Assembly: GCA_003142185.1 (NCBI GenBank)
Contig: PLOR01000043.1
Span: 72,722 to 117,394 of the forward strand
DNA from: Bryobacterales bacterium
GTDB taxonomy: Bacteria > Acidobacteriota > Terriglobia > Bryobacterales > Bryobacteraceae
Length of the DNA: 44,673 bases
Direction of reading: 5' to 3'
Shown here: positions 7,657 through 14,800 of the stretch, piece after piece
Layout of the letters: the number at the start of each line of letters is the position of its first letter
Numbering within the stretch: the first letter of the stretch is position 1
Program-made: the position numbers and the translations under genes
Notes under the pieces: generated by a model
Seen by the model: only the letters and a program-made list of their open reading frames with translations
What the model was told of the DNA's origin: nothing
Databases searched by the model: none

Positions 7657-9240
7657 ATGTCGTCCAAAGTGAATCGTGGGAGTTGGCGCTGCTTCGCGAG
7701 GCTCGCCGCCGCGCTCGCCGCTGCCGCGCTGGCGTCCGCCCAGGCACCGCCCGAAGCGCGCATCAAGATCGATACCGAGCGCGTGGTCGGACAGGTGGAC
7801 GCGCGCTTGTTCGGCAACTTCGCAGAACACCTCGGCCGCTGCATCTATGGCGGTATCTACGACGAGGGAAGCCCGCTGGCCGATGCCGACGGTTTCCGCA
7901 AGGACGTGATCGACGCCGTGAAGGGCCTTAACGTTTCTCTGCTCCGCTGGCCGGGCGGCAACTTCGTCTCCGGCTACCATTGGGAGGACGGCATCGGCCC
8001 TAGGGAGAAGCGGCCCGTGCGGCGCGATGACGCCTGGGGCGCGCTGGAATCGAACCGTTTCGGCACCGACGAATTCCTACGCTACTGCGAACGGGTCGGC
8101 GCCGAGCCGTATGTCTGCATCAACGCCGGCCTCGGCACCATCGAGGAAGCCCGCCACTGGGTCGAGTATTGCAATGAGGCCGATCACACTTACTATGCCG
8201 ACCTGCGCCGCGCCAACGGCCGCGACAAGCCGTGGAACGTCAAGATCTGGGGCCTCGGCAACGAGATTGACGGACCCTGGCAACTGGGACACCGCAACGC
8301 CGAGGATTATGCCAAGTTTGCCCTCGAAGCGGCCAAAGCCATGCGCCGCGCCGACGATTCCATCAAGCTGATCGCCAGCGGCAGCTCCAACTTCTCGCCC
8401 GGCTACGACTGGATCGGCTGGAATCGCACCGTGCTCGACTATCTGAAAAACGATATCGACTATCTCTCCCTGCACACTTACATCGGCAATCGCGACAATA
8501 ACTTCGAGAAGTTTCTGGCCGCCGGTTCCGATATCGACCGGCGCATCGCCATCGTGGACGGCTTAATCAAGGCCGCCCGCGAAGGGCAGACCGCACGCCG
8601 CCCCATCTACATCGCGTTCGACGAATGGAACGTCTGGTATCGGACCTGTTGCGGAACCGAGTTCGAGACTGGCCGCAAGGGTCTGGAGGAGCGTTACAAC
8701 GCCGAAGACGCGCTAGCCATGGGCATGTTTCTCAACTCCTTCATCCGCCGCGCCGACGTGGTGAAGGTGGCCAACCTGGCGCAATTAGTGAACGTGATTG
8801 CGCCGATTGTGACCAGCAAGAACGGCCTCTTTCTGCAGACCATTTACTGGCCGCTGGTCGAGTACGGCAAACAGCGCGGCAACCAATCGCTCGATGCGCT
8901 GGTGACGTCTCCTACTTACGACTATGACGGCCGGCAAGTTGGTTACCTGGATGTCTCCGCCACCTGGGACGAGAAAAGCCGGCGCGCGTTCCTTAATGTT
9001 TTGAACCGGAGTTCCAAGCTGGATATCGCCGCGCGCATTGCGAGCGCCGGGGGGAAAGTTCCCAGCGAGATCGCCGTGTGGGAGATGAACCACCCCGACC
9101 TGAAAGCCGTCAATACGTTCGAGGACGACAAGAAAGTGCGCCCCACAACGCGGACCATCGCCGTCATCCCAACCGGAGACGGCTTCGTCTACAAGTTCCC
9201 CGCCCACTCGCTGACCATCCTGACCCTGAAATTGGAATAG
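7657..9240 (+). CDS. Secreted GH51 alpha-L-arabinofuranosidase
   Basis: 527 residues with an N-terminal signal peptide ([20 protein letters not shown]). The remainder is a full GH51 enzyme: [18 protein letters not shown] near the start, [19 protein letters not shown], acid/base E203 in GLGNEIDG, nucleophile E323 in AFDEWNVWY, and a C-terminal beta-domain ending in [13 protein letters not shown]51 enzymes release L-arabinofuranose from arabinan, arabinoxylan and arabinogalactan. It is the last gene of the operon, 31 bp after the mutarotase gene, suggesting that the pathway is fed by plant or microbial side-chain sugars. A GGAGGG lies about 12 bp before the ATG. Confidence 0.92.
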   Translation: MSSKVNRGSWRCFARLAAALAAAALASAQAPPEARIKIDTERVVGQVDARLFGNFAEHLGRCIYGGIYDEGSPLADADGFRKDVIDAVKGLNVSLLRWPGGNFVSGYHWEDGIGPREKRPVRRDDAWGALESNRFGTDEFLRYCERVGAEPYVCINAGLGTIEEARHWVEYCNEADHTYYADLRRANGRDKPWNVKIWGLGNEIDGPWQLGHRNAEDYAKFALEAAKAMRRADDSIKLIASGSSNFSPGYDWIGWNRTVLDYLKNDIDYLSLHTYIGNRDNNFEKFLAAGSDIDRRIAIVDGLIKAAREGQTARRPIYIAFDEWNVWYRTCCGTEFETGRKGLEERYNAEDALAMGMFLNSFIRRADVVKVANLAQLVNVIAPIVTSKNGLFLQTIYWPLVEYGKQRGNQSLDALVTSPTYDYDGRQVGYLDVSATWDEKSRRAFLNVLNRSSKLDIAARIASAGGKVPSEIAVWEMNHPDLKAVNTFEDDKKVRPTTRTIAVIPTGDGFVYKFPAHSLTILTLKLE

Positions 9241-9289
9241 GCCGCTTCGTGAGCGTGTGATGTGGTGCTTTATGATTCCTGTGGTCATG

Positions 9290-9317
9290 ACCGCTCCCTT
9301 TGGTCGCGGCTCCGATT
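9290..9317. repeat. Dispersed short GC repeat, fullest copy
   Basis: ACCGCTCCCTTTGGTCGCGG (9290-9309) followed by CTCCGATT is the most complete copy of the element. The two halves also occur separately at 5007-5016 and 5111-5126, and an inverted variant is at 35393-35416. It sits between the GH51 gene and the tRNA. Confidence 0.55.
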
Positions 9318-9342
9318 AGCGGGCGGGTGCGATTCAGCCACA

Positions 9343-9351
9343 TGATATACT
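9343..9351 (+). promoter_or_regulatory. Extended -10 promoter of tRNA-Val
   Basis: TGATATACT fits TGn plus TATACT and ends 25 bp before the mature tRNA start, a usual distance for a tRNA promoter. No good -35 was found. Confidence 0.5.
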
Positions 9352-9376
9352 CTCTCTTTCAACCGTTTTTCTCTTG

Positions 9377-9453
9377 GGGCCCGTAGCTCAGTTGGTTAGA
9401 GCGCTACCTTGACACGGTAGAGGTCCGGCGTTCGAGTCGCCGCGGGCCCACCA
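9377..9453 (+). tRNA. tRNA-Val (GAC)
   Basis: The acceptor arms GGGCCCG (9377-9383) and CGGGCCC (9443-9449) pair perfectly, followed by discriminator A and an encoded CCA. The anticodon arm CTACC-TTGACAC-GGTAG gives anticodon GAC. The T-arm contains GTTCGAGTC. It is a complete cloverleaf of 77 nt. No integrated element was seen beside it. Confidence 0.96.
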
Positions 9454-9660
9454 CTGTTCTCAAATACTTACAGCGAGGATGCGCCGGTCCGTCTCGTCCG
9501 TATGGGGTTGCCTGACCCGTGCGCTGGAAATGGTCACGCGGAAGTGCATCCCGATTTCTTCCAGTTTGGGCGCCGCCAGGCCAGCCTCCTGGCAAGCAGC
9601 GGTCATGCGCTGAATCCCGTGCGCGGGGAAAGCTCGCACATCCGGACGATTTGCTGGCCG

Positions 9661-9691
9661 TCCGACGGCGAGCGGGAGTCTCGCCGTCGGA
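9661..9691 (-). terminator. Strong stem-loop after the minus-strand glycosidase
   Basis: TCCGACGGCGAG (9661-9672) and CTCGCCGTCGGA (9680-9691) form a perfect 12-bp stem with a 7-nt loop. It begins 10 bp past the stop of the minus-strand gene. There is no U-run on either side, so it may be an RNA-stabilising or Rho-associated structure and not a classical intrinsic terminator. Confidence 0.5.
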
Positions 9692-9700
9692 TGGCTCGAC

Positions 9701-11347
9701 TCACTTGATGCGGATCGGGTCGGCCCAGGTCCCGCGGAAAAGAAACTTCTGCCCGTAGATGGTCTTGGTGAACTTGCCGTAGCGGATATCGGCCCCGGCA
9801 TAGAGCCCCAGCACAAAACAATCGTCGGGCAGCGGGAACGTGTCCGAGACACTCTGCTGTTTCCGCTTGGGGTCGATGGTCTGCTGATGGGTTTCTCCCG
9901 GCTCCCAGCCCTTGTGTGGAGCAAAGACGTAGCGTAACTCGCTTCCGAGCGAGAAAACGGTGTTGTTGGCGATCTCGTATTCCACCGGAACTTCTTTGGC
10001 TTTGTCCAGGTCCGTGACGGGCGTGCGCAATTCGAGCGTGGGCCACACGATCGGCTCTTTGCCCGTGAGCACCACGACCGATTCGTACTTGAGCAGACGG
10101 CTCTGGGCGTTGTAGCTTTCGAACACCAATTCGCGATCCTTGAGATCTTCGCCCGCGAACGAGAGCTTCCCGCTGACATATCCATAGGCGTCCGGCGCCG
10201 CTTCCCAAAGCACTGCGTCCTGGTAGATGACCCTCAACCGCTTGACCTCCGGCCTCAAGAAGGCTTCGACCGGAACCTCATTCAGGTAGAACTGCTGATT
10301 CCTGGGCGAGGCTACCAGCGCCTGGTTATACTCCGCGAGCGCATGCCACGCCGGCCGCGGATAGCCGGTCCTGTCGTTCAAATTCTTGAAACCCCAGAAT
10401 CCGAACCACTCTTCGGCCGTGTCGTTGTGCACGGCAGGCTCGCCGCCCTTCCACCATCCATCGGAGTAAATGAAAGGGCATAGGCCGGCGACGCCCGAAT
10501 CGAGCAGGTCGCGATAGGCGCGGGTCATGGCCCGTGCCTGGGTCTCCAGCGTGTTGCCTCCGTACTGGCCGGCACCCGCGCCCTGGCGCGAGACCGACCG
10601 GCCAAACTCGGTGACCAGCACCGGCTTCCCGCCGCCGTTGAGTTCGGCTACGAAACGATTCGTGTTGGCATAGCCGTGCGTAAAGTTGGACCCTTCGGTG
10701 GTGTAGTCGTAGGTGTTATGGGCGTACACGTCGAAGACGTTGAGGTTCAGCCAGCCGGTAATGGCCGTGTTTCCCGAGATCGCGACGGGGACTCCCGGAT
10801 GTTCGCGATGGATCAGGTCGCGGAGCTTGATCCACAGATCCAAGGTCGACTGCGCTCCGACCTTGCGGATGTGCGCCGGCATCGGCTCATTCATGATCAG
10901 ATAGGTGATCACGCAGTCGTACTTCTTGGTGTAGGCGAGGATGCGCTTCGCCGACTCCAGGTCCCGCTCCACGACCTTGGGATCGCCAAAATCCTCATCG
11001 GGCTTAGTCCAGATTCCGAAGACGATCTTCAGGCCGGATGCCTGCACCAGTTTGAGCTCGTCTTCGGTCATCTCCGACCACGTGCGTATGCCACTGAACC
11101 CGGCATCCTTGATGTTGTTCAGATCCTGCCGGATTTCCGGCAGATTGGAGACGCGCTGCTTGTAAGGATCTTCGCCGGGACGCGCACCTGGCTCGTAGCC
11201 GATGGCATTGACGAAGAACTTGTGGCCATCGATGTAGTACCAGCCGTCCTTGATTTCGATTTTGGTTCTGGGCGCCGGCGCCGCCAGGGCCGTGGCGCAG
11301 CAAGCAAGGAGCGCCAGCAGGGTGCAACGATGTAGAAACGATTTCAT
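9701..11347 (-). CDS. Secreted TIM-barrel glycoside hydrolase (clan GH-A, GH5/GH2-like)
   Basis: 548 residues from the ATG at 11347, with a GAGG about 9 bp upstream. A signal peptide (HRCTLLALLACCATALAAPA) precedes a GH-A type barrel: NAIGYEPG, NNIKDAGFSGIRTWSEM, acid/base E154 in LIMNEPM and nucleophile E247 in VLVTEFGR. After the barrel (about residue 340) comes a C-terminal beta-rich region of some 200 residues. A further in-frame upstream start exists but would put extra sequence before the signal peptide. The substrate is not evident; beta-glucan, mannan or galactan are all possible. It is a single-gene unit converging on the tRNA, with a stem-loop after its stop. Confidence 0.82.
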   Translation of the reverse strand: MKSFLHRCTLLALLACCATALAAPAPRTKIEIKDGWYYIDGHKFFVNAIGYEPGARPGEDPYKQRVSNLPEIRQDLNNIKDAGFSGIRTWSEMTEDELKLVQASGLKIVFGIWTKPDEDFGDPKVVERDLESAKRILAYTKKYDCVITYLIMNEPMPAHIRKVGAQSTLDLWIKLRDLIHREHPGVPVAISGNTAITGWLNLNVFDVYAHNTYDYTTEGSNFTHGYANTNRFVAELNGGGKPVLVTEFGRSVSRQGAGAGQYGGNTLETQARAMTRAYRDLLDSGVAGLCPFIYSDGWWKGGEPAVHNDTAEEWFGFWGFKNLNDRTGYPRPAWHALAEYNQALVASPRNQQFYLNEVPVEAFLRPEVKRLRVIYQDAVLWEAAPDAYGYVSGKLSFAGEDLKDRELVFESYNAQSRLLKYESVVVLTGKEPIVWPTLELRTPVTDLDKAKEVPVEYEIANNTVFSLGSELRYVFAPHKGWEPGETHQQTIDPKRKQQSVSDTFPLPDDCFVLGLYAGADIRYGKFTKTIYGQKFLFRGTWADPIRIK

Positions 11348-11655
11348 GACGAGGCCTCTTGCGCCCCTCCGGGACGCAACGGAAATGCCCAGCCAGAGAA
11401 TGAGCACAGAGACGCCATGTGCCTTCGCACGACCCTCCCCGGAGCATCGCCTTCGACTAGGTGCAGACCATCCGATCGCGGTTTCAGTTTATTACTGAAG
11501 CCGCCAGTATCACAAGAGGCCATTCTCTTGTCAAGGGCATCGCTGACGCTTTGCTATGTTCCCGGATTAGTCCGATAATATGGCTGACCTCTCTGAGGAT
11601 GGCGCGCAGGCGGTTCCTGGAGACAGCCTGGAGAGACAAGACAGCCATTCTGCAA
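11348..11655. other. Divergent intergenic region
   Basis: This 308-bp gap separates the minus-strand glycosidase from the plus-strand pseudouridine synthase. It contains a promoter-like pair for the plus gene (11551-11579) and a small inverted repeat, TTCAGT (11483-11488) with ACTGAA (11494-11499), which could be an operator; nothing ties it to a known regulator. No RNA gene was recognised. Confidence 0.4.
11551..11579 (+). promoter_or_regulatory. Promoter-like pair before the pseudouridine synthase
   Basis: TTGCTA (11551-11556) and GATAAT (11574-11579) are 17 bp apart, with 4/6 and 5/6 matches to the consensus. Its position argues against the far-upstream in-frame start at 11461 for the following gene. 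Confidence 0.45.
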
Positions 11656-12477
11656 ATGAAAAAGCTTCCACGGAAAGGCGGTGGCCGTTCAGGAAAGCAG
11701 GATCACTTCCCGGACCGCAAGGATCGGCGACGGCCTCGTTTTTCGCGGGCGCCGGTCGTGCTTTACGAAGACGATGCCATAGTGGTCCTCGATAAACCCG
11801 CCGGACTTCCGGCTGTGCCTGTTAGAGGCTCCGATACTCCGTCCGCTTTGTCTCTTCTTTCCGCAGAACTGAAACTGAAGAGACAACGAGCCTTTGTCGT
11901 ACATCGTATCGATCGTTTTACTTCCGGGGTTCTGCTCTTTGCGAAAACTGAATCGGATCGGGATGCGCTCGTTCGACAGTTTCTCGGCCACACTCCGGTG
12001 AGGGAGTATCTCGCGGTAGTTCGCGGGCGTCTCGGCGCCAAGGAAGGGAACCTCGTGCATTACTTTCGGCGGGAAGGGATGTTTCAACGGTTGCGCACCG
12101 AGAGCGACCCCCAAGCGGCTCGTGCCGAGCTTCGATACTCCGTCGAGCGCCCTCTTCTGGGCGCTACGCTCGTCCGAGTTGCCCTGGTCACGGGATTGCA
12201 GAATCAGATCCGAGTGCAGTTTGCAGCGGCCGGTCACCCGGTCATGGGTGACAGAAAATACCACTTGGCGGAATCGTCGGAGCGGCGAATCGCTCGCGTC
12301 GCTCTTCACGCAACGCATCTTCAGTTCATTCATCCACGCTCGGGAGCGAACGTCTCGATTGACTGCGAATTGCCGCCGGATTTCCAGTCTCTTTTACGGG
12401 CATTAACGATCCCGGGCCGCCGCGGCGCTACCGATCGAGCGCTCCCCCCAAGACTGAAAGACAAAACTGAAAGCTGA
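11656..12477 (+). CDS. RluA-family RNA pseudouridine synthase
   Basis: 273 residues from ATG 11656. A basic N-terminus (KKLPRKGGG and KDRRRPRFSR) precedes the RluA core: YEDDAIVVLDKPAGLPAVP, then the catalytic loop VVHRIDRFTSG with the invariant Asp (D86), then REYLAVVRG and a C-terminal HPVMGDRKYH plus LHATHLQFIHPRSG. RluA-type enzymes isomerise uridine in 23S rRNA or tRNA; the exact target is not readable. No S4 domain is visible. ATG 11599 is an alternative start. The gene ends just before the rimP promoter. Confidence 0.9.
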   Translation: MKKLPRKGGGRSGKQDHFPDRKDRRRPRFSRAPVVLYEDDAIVVLDKPAGLPAVPVRGSDTPSALSLLSAELKLKRQRAFVVHRIDRFTSGVLLFAKTESDRDALVRQFLGHTPVREYLAVVRGRLGAKEGNLVHYFRREGMFQRLRTESDPQAARAELRYSVERPLLGATLVRVALVTGLQNQIRVQFAAAGHPVMGDRKYHLAESSERRIARVALHATHLQFIHPRSGANVSIDCELPPDFQSLLRALTIPGRRGATDRALPPRLKDKTES

Positions 12478-12502
12478 CAATCGGGGCTTGGCGCGCTATA
12501 CT
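12474..12502 (+). promoter_or_regulatory. Sigma-70-type promoter of the rimP-nusA-infB operon
   Basis: CTGACA (12474-12479) and TATACT (12497-12502) with exactly 17 bp between them, each 5/6 to consensus. The -35 overlaps the stop codon of the preceding gene (TGA within GCTGACA). The predicted transcript start near 12509 lies about 18 nt before the leader hairpin. Confidence 0.72.
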
Positions 12503-12526
12503 AAGGGGGTATCGACGAACCAAGGG

Positions 12527-12549
12527 AGTGGGCGAAAGCCCACTTTTTT
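12527..12549 (+). terminator. rimP leader attenuator-like hairpin
   Basis: AGTGGGC-GAAA-GCCCACT followed by a run of T (12544-12549) is a textbook intrinsic terminator: a 7-bp stem with a GNRA tetraloop and U-tract. It lies inside the predicted 5' leader, 27 bp before the rimP ATG, not after a gene. Similar short terminator hairpins occur in front of rimP-nusA operons in other bacteria and are thought to allow feedback by NusA. A double role as the terminator of the upstream gene is unlikely, because the promoter is between them. Confidence 0.75.
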
Positions 12550-12575
12550 GTTGGCGATCGACGATTTTAGGCGAA

Positions 12576-13040
12576 ATGCAGGACGACGTGGCATCCAAGA
12601 TCGAAGCAATCGCGACGCGCGTGGCGGCTTCCGAGGGCATGGAAGTGGTCGAGGTCGCGGTGAAGGGCGGCGGCGCGAGCCGTCTCATCCGTATTTCGAT
12701 CGACAAGCCCGAGGGCGTTACCCACGGCGATTGCGAGCTGGTTTCGCAGCAGGTGGGCACGATTCTGGATGTCGAGGATGTGGTGCCGGGTGGCCGCTAC
12801 ACGCTGGAGGTCAGCTCTCCCGGAGTGGAGCGCAAGCTCGCCAAACCAGGCGATTTTGTGCGCTTCCAGGGCAAGAAGATCAAAGTGGTGTTGCGCCAGC
12901 CGGTGGAGGGACGCCGCAACTGGGAAGGCATGCTGGCCGGGTTTGAGGATGGCCACGTGACGCTGGAGACCGGCGGCCAGGCGCCGCTGCGGGTTGCGCT
13001 GGACGAGATCCAGAAGGCCAACCTGAAGTTCGAGTGGTAA
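12576..13040 (+). CDS. rimP: Ribosome maturation factor RimP
   Basis: 154 residues from ATG 12576. The RimP signature is clear: EGMEVVEVAVKGGG in the N-terminal alpha/beta domain, then LIRISIDKPEGVTHGDCELVSQQV, DVVPGGRYTLEVSSPGVERKL and the C-terminal SH3-like domain ending EIQKANLKFEW. RimP helps assemble the 30S subunit. A longer reading from 12528 would start inside the leader hairpin, so 12576 is preferred. It is the first gene of the operon, 55 bp before nusA. Confidence 0.95.
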   Translation: MQDDVASKIEAIATRVAASEGMEVVEVAVKGGGASRLIRISIDKPEGVTHGDCELVSQQVGTILDVEDVVPGGRYTLEVSSPGVERKLAKPGDFVRFQGKKIKVVLRQPVEGRRNWEGMLAGFEDGHVTLETGGQAPLRVALDEIQKANLKFEW

Positions 13041-13095
13041 GCCCGCCGGGAGACCAAGAACCAGCAGAAATTTCTATCGCAAGGACGAGGGCACT

Positions 13096-14763
13096 TTGGA
13101 AACCATCTTTCAATCCATCGAAATCCTAAGCAAGGAAAAGGGCATCGATCCGCAGATCGTCTTCGACGCAGTGAAGGACGCCATGCTGATCGCCGCCCGC
13201 AAACACTACCGCACCAACGAAGACTACGTGGCGGAGATGGATCCGAAGACCGGCGCCATCCACCTGTTCGCCGTGAAGAAAGCGGTCGAGGTGGTGGAAG
13301 ATCCCGTCCACGAAATGACGCTGGCCGAGGCGCGCCGAATCCAGCCGGATGCCGAAGCGGGCGCGGAAATCCGCATCACGAAGAACACCGACCAATTGGG
13401 CCGGATCTCCGCCCAAACCGCCAAGCAGGTCATCCTGCAGAAGGTGCGCGAGGCCGAGCGCGAAACCGTCTACAACGAGTACTCCGGGCGCGCCGGCGAG
13501 CTGGTCAACTGCACCGTCAAACGCGTGGAAGGCCCCGAGTACGTTCTCGATCTCGGCAAGACCGAAGCCAAGCTGGCCAAGAAGGAGCAGTCGCGCCTGG
13601 AAAGTTACTCGGTGGGCGACCGCGTGCGCTGCGTGATCCGGCTGGTCGATAAGGCCAGCAAAGGCCCGGGCGTGCTGGTGTCGCGCGCCGCGCCCGAGCT
13701 GGTGATGCGCCTGTTCGAGCAGGAAGTCCCGGAAATCTACGATGGCACAGTGTCCATCAAGGGCTGCGCGCGCGAAGCCGGCGAGCGAACCAAGATCGCG
13801 GTACAGAGCCGCGACCGCGACGTGGATAGCGTCGGCGCGTGCGTCGGCATGAAGGGCATGCGCGTGCAGTCCATCATCCGCGAGCTGCGCGGGGAGAAGA
13901 TCGACATCATCGAATACTCCGAAGACCCGGTGGTGTTCGCCACCCATGCGCTGAGTCCCGCCAAGGTGAGCAAGATCAGCATCGTCGATGCCGTCGACAA
14001 GCAGATGGAAGTGATCGTCGACGACTCGCAGCTTTCGCTCGCGATCGGCAAAAAGGGGCAGAACGTGCGCCTGGCTGCCAAGCTGCTGGGCTGGAAGATC
14101 GACATCAAGAGCGAAGAAGAAAAGCGGCAGGAAGTGGAGACGCAGATGGCCGCCATGGTGGCGCCGGGCGCGCCGGTCTCCGTGCTGATCGATTATGGGC
14201 TGGCGGAAAAGACGGTCGAGAAGTTGCTCGAGGCCGGCATCGGCACCATCGAGAAGCTGGGCGGCATGACGCCGGAACAGCTCGAAGAAATTCAGGGTGT
14301 CGGTCCGAAAGGCGTCGAGAAGATTTTCGAATGCGTCAACGCCTACTACGCCCAGTTCGAACAGCCGGCGGATGCGGCCGGAGGCCAGTTGGCGGTGGAG
14401 GAAGCCGCCGCTGCGCCAACCGAAGCGGAGCTGGGGGGCGAACCGGAAGCGGCTGTGCCAACCGAAGCGGAGCCGACCGGCGAAGCAGAAGCGGCTGCGC
14501 CAGGCGAAGCGGAACCGGCCGGCGAACCAGAAGCGGCTGCGCCAGACGAAGCGGAACCGGCCGGCGAACCAGAAGCGGCTGCGCCAGACGAGCCCGAGCC
14601 GGCTGACGCCTCGCCGGATGCCACGGCGCTCGAAGCGGCGGAATCGGAACAGTTTGATACGATAGAGGACGCGGGTTCCCCTACTCACAATCAGCCAGGA
14701 GCGGGTCCTGAAGCCGGCCCCGGCGATGCCGGGGAAGGCGTCCCGAAGAATGATGGCGTTTGA
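13096..14763 (+). CDS. nusA: Transcription termination/antitermination factor NusA
   Basis: 555 residues, starting at TTG 13096 behind GACGAGGG. The order is N-terminal RNA-polymerase-binding domain (1-130), S1 domain (about 135-200, AGELVNCTVKRVEG), KH1 and KH2 (RDRDVDSVGACVGMKGMRVQ and LSLAIGKKGQNVRLAAKLLGW), and one helix-hairpin-helix region (about 355-420). The last 130 residues are an acidic Ala/Glu/Pro-rich tail with four 14-residue repeats. NusA binds RNA polymerase at pauses and in rRNA antitermination. The tail is not part of the common NusA fold and probably forms a disordered acidic extension. Confidence 0.96.
   Translation: METIFQSIEILSKEKGIDPQIVFDAVKDAMLIAARKHYRTNEDYVAEMDPKTGAIHLFAVKKAVEVVEDPVHEMTLAEARRIQPDAEAGAEIRITKNTDQLGRISAQTAKQVILQKVREAERETVYNEYSGRAGELVNCTVKRVEGPEYVLDLGKTEAKLAKKEQSRLESYSVGDRVRCVIRLVDKASKGPGVLVSRAAPELVMRLFEQEVPEIYDGTVSIKGCAREAGERTKIAVQSRDRDVDSVGACVGMKGMRVQSIIRELRGEKIDIIEYSEDPVVFATHALSPAKVSKISIVDAVDKQMEVIVDDSQLSLAIGKKGQNVRLAAKLLGWKIDIKSEEEKRQEVETQMAAMVAPGAPVSVLIDYGLAEKTVEKLLEAGIGTIEKLGGMTPEQLEEIQGVGPKGVEKIFECVNAYYAQFEQPADAAGGQLAVEEAAAAPTEAELGGEPEAAVPTEAEPTGEAEAAAPGEAEPAGEPEAAAPDEAEPAGEPEAAAPDEPEPADASPDATALEAAESEQFDTIEDAGSPTHNQPGAGPEAGPGDAGEGVPKNDGV
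14422..14589 (+). repeat. Four tandem 42-bp repeats in the nusA tail
   Basis: Units at 14422-14463, 14464-14505, 14506-14547 and 14548-14589 each encode a 14-residue EAEP-type repeat. Units 3 and 4 are identical at DNA level; units 1 and 2 have diverged. The array is in frame. Confidence 0.9.
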
Positions 14764-14800
14764 GGTGTGTCGTAAGCGGTAAGCGACGGTTGCTTTTTCT

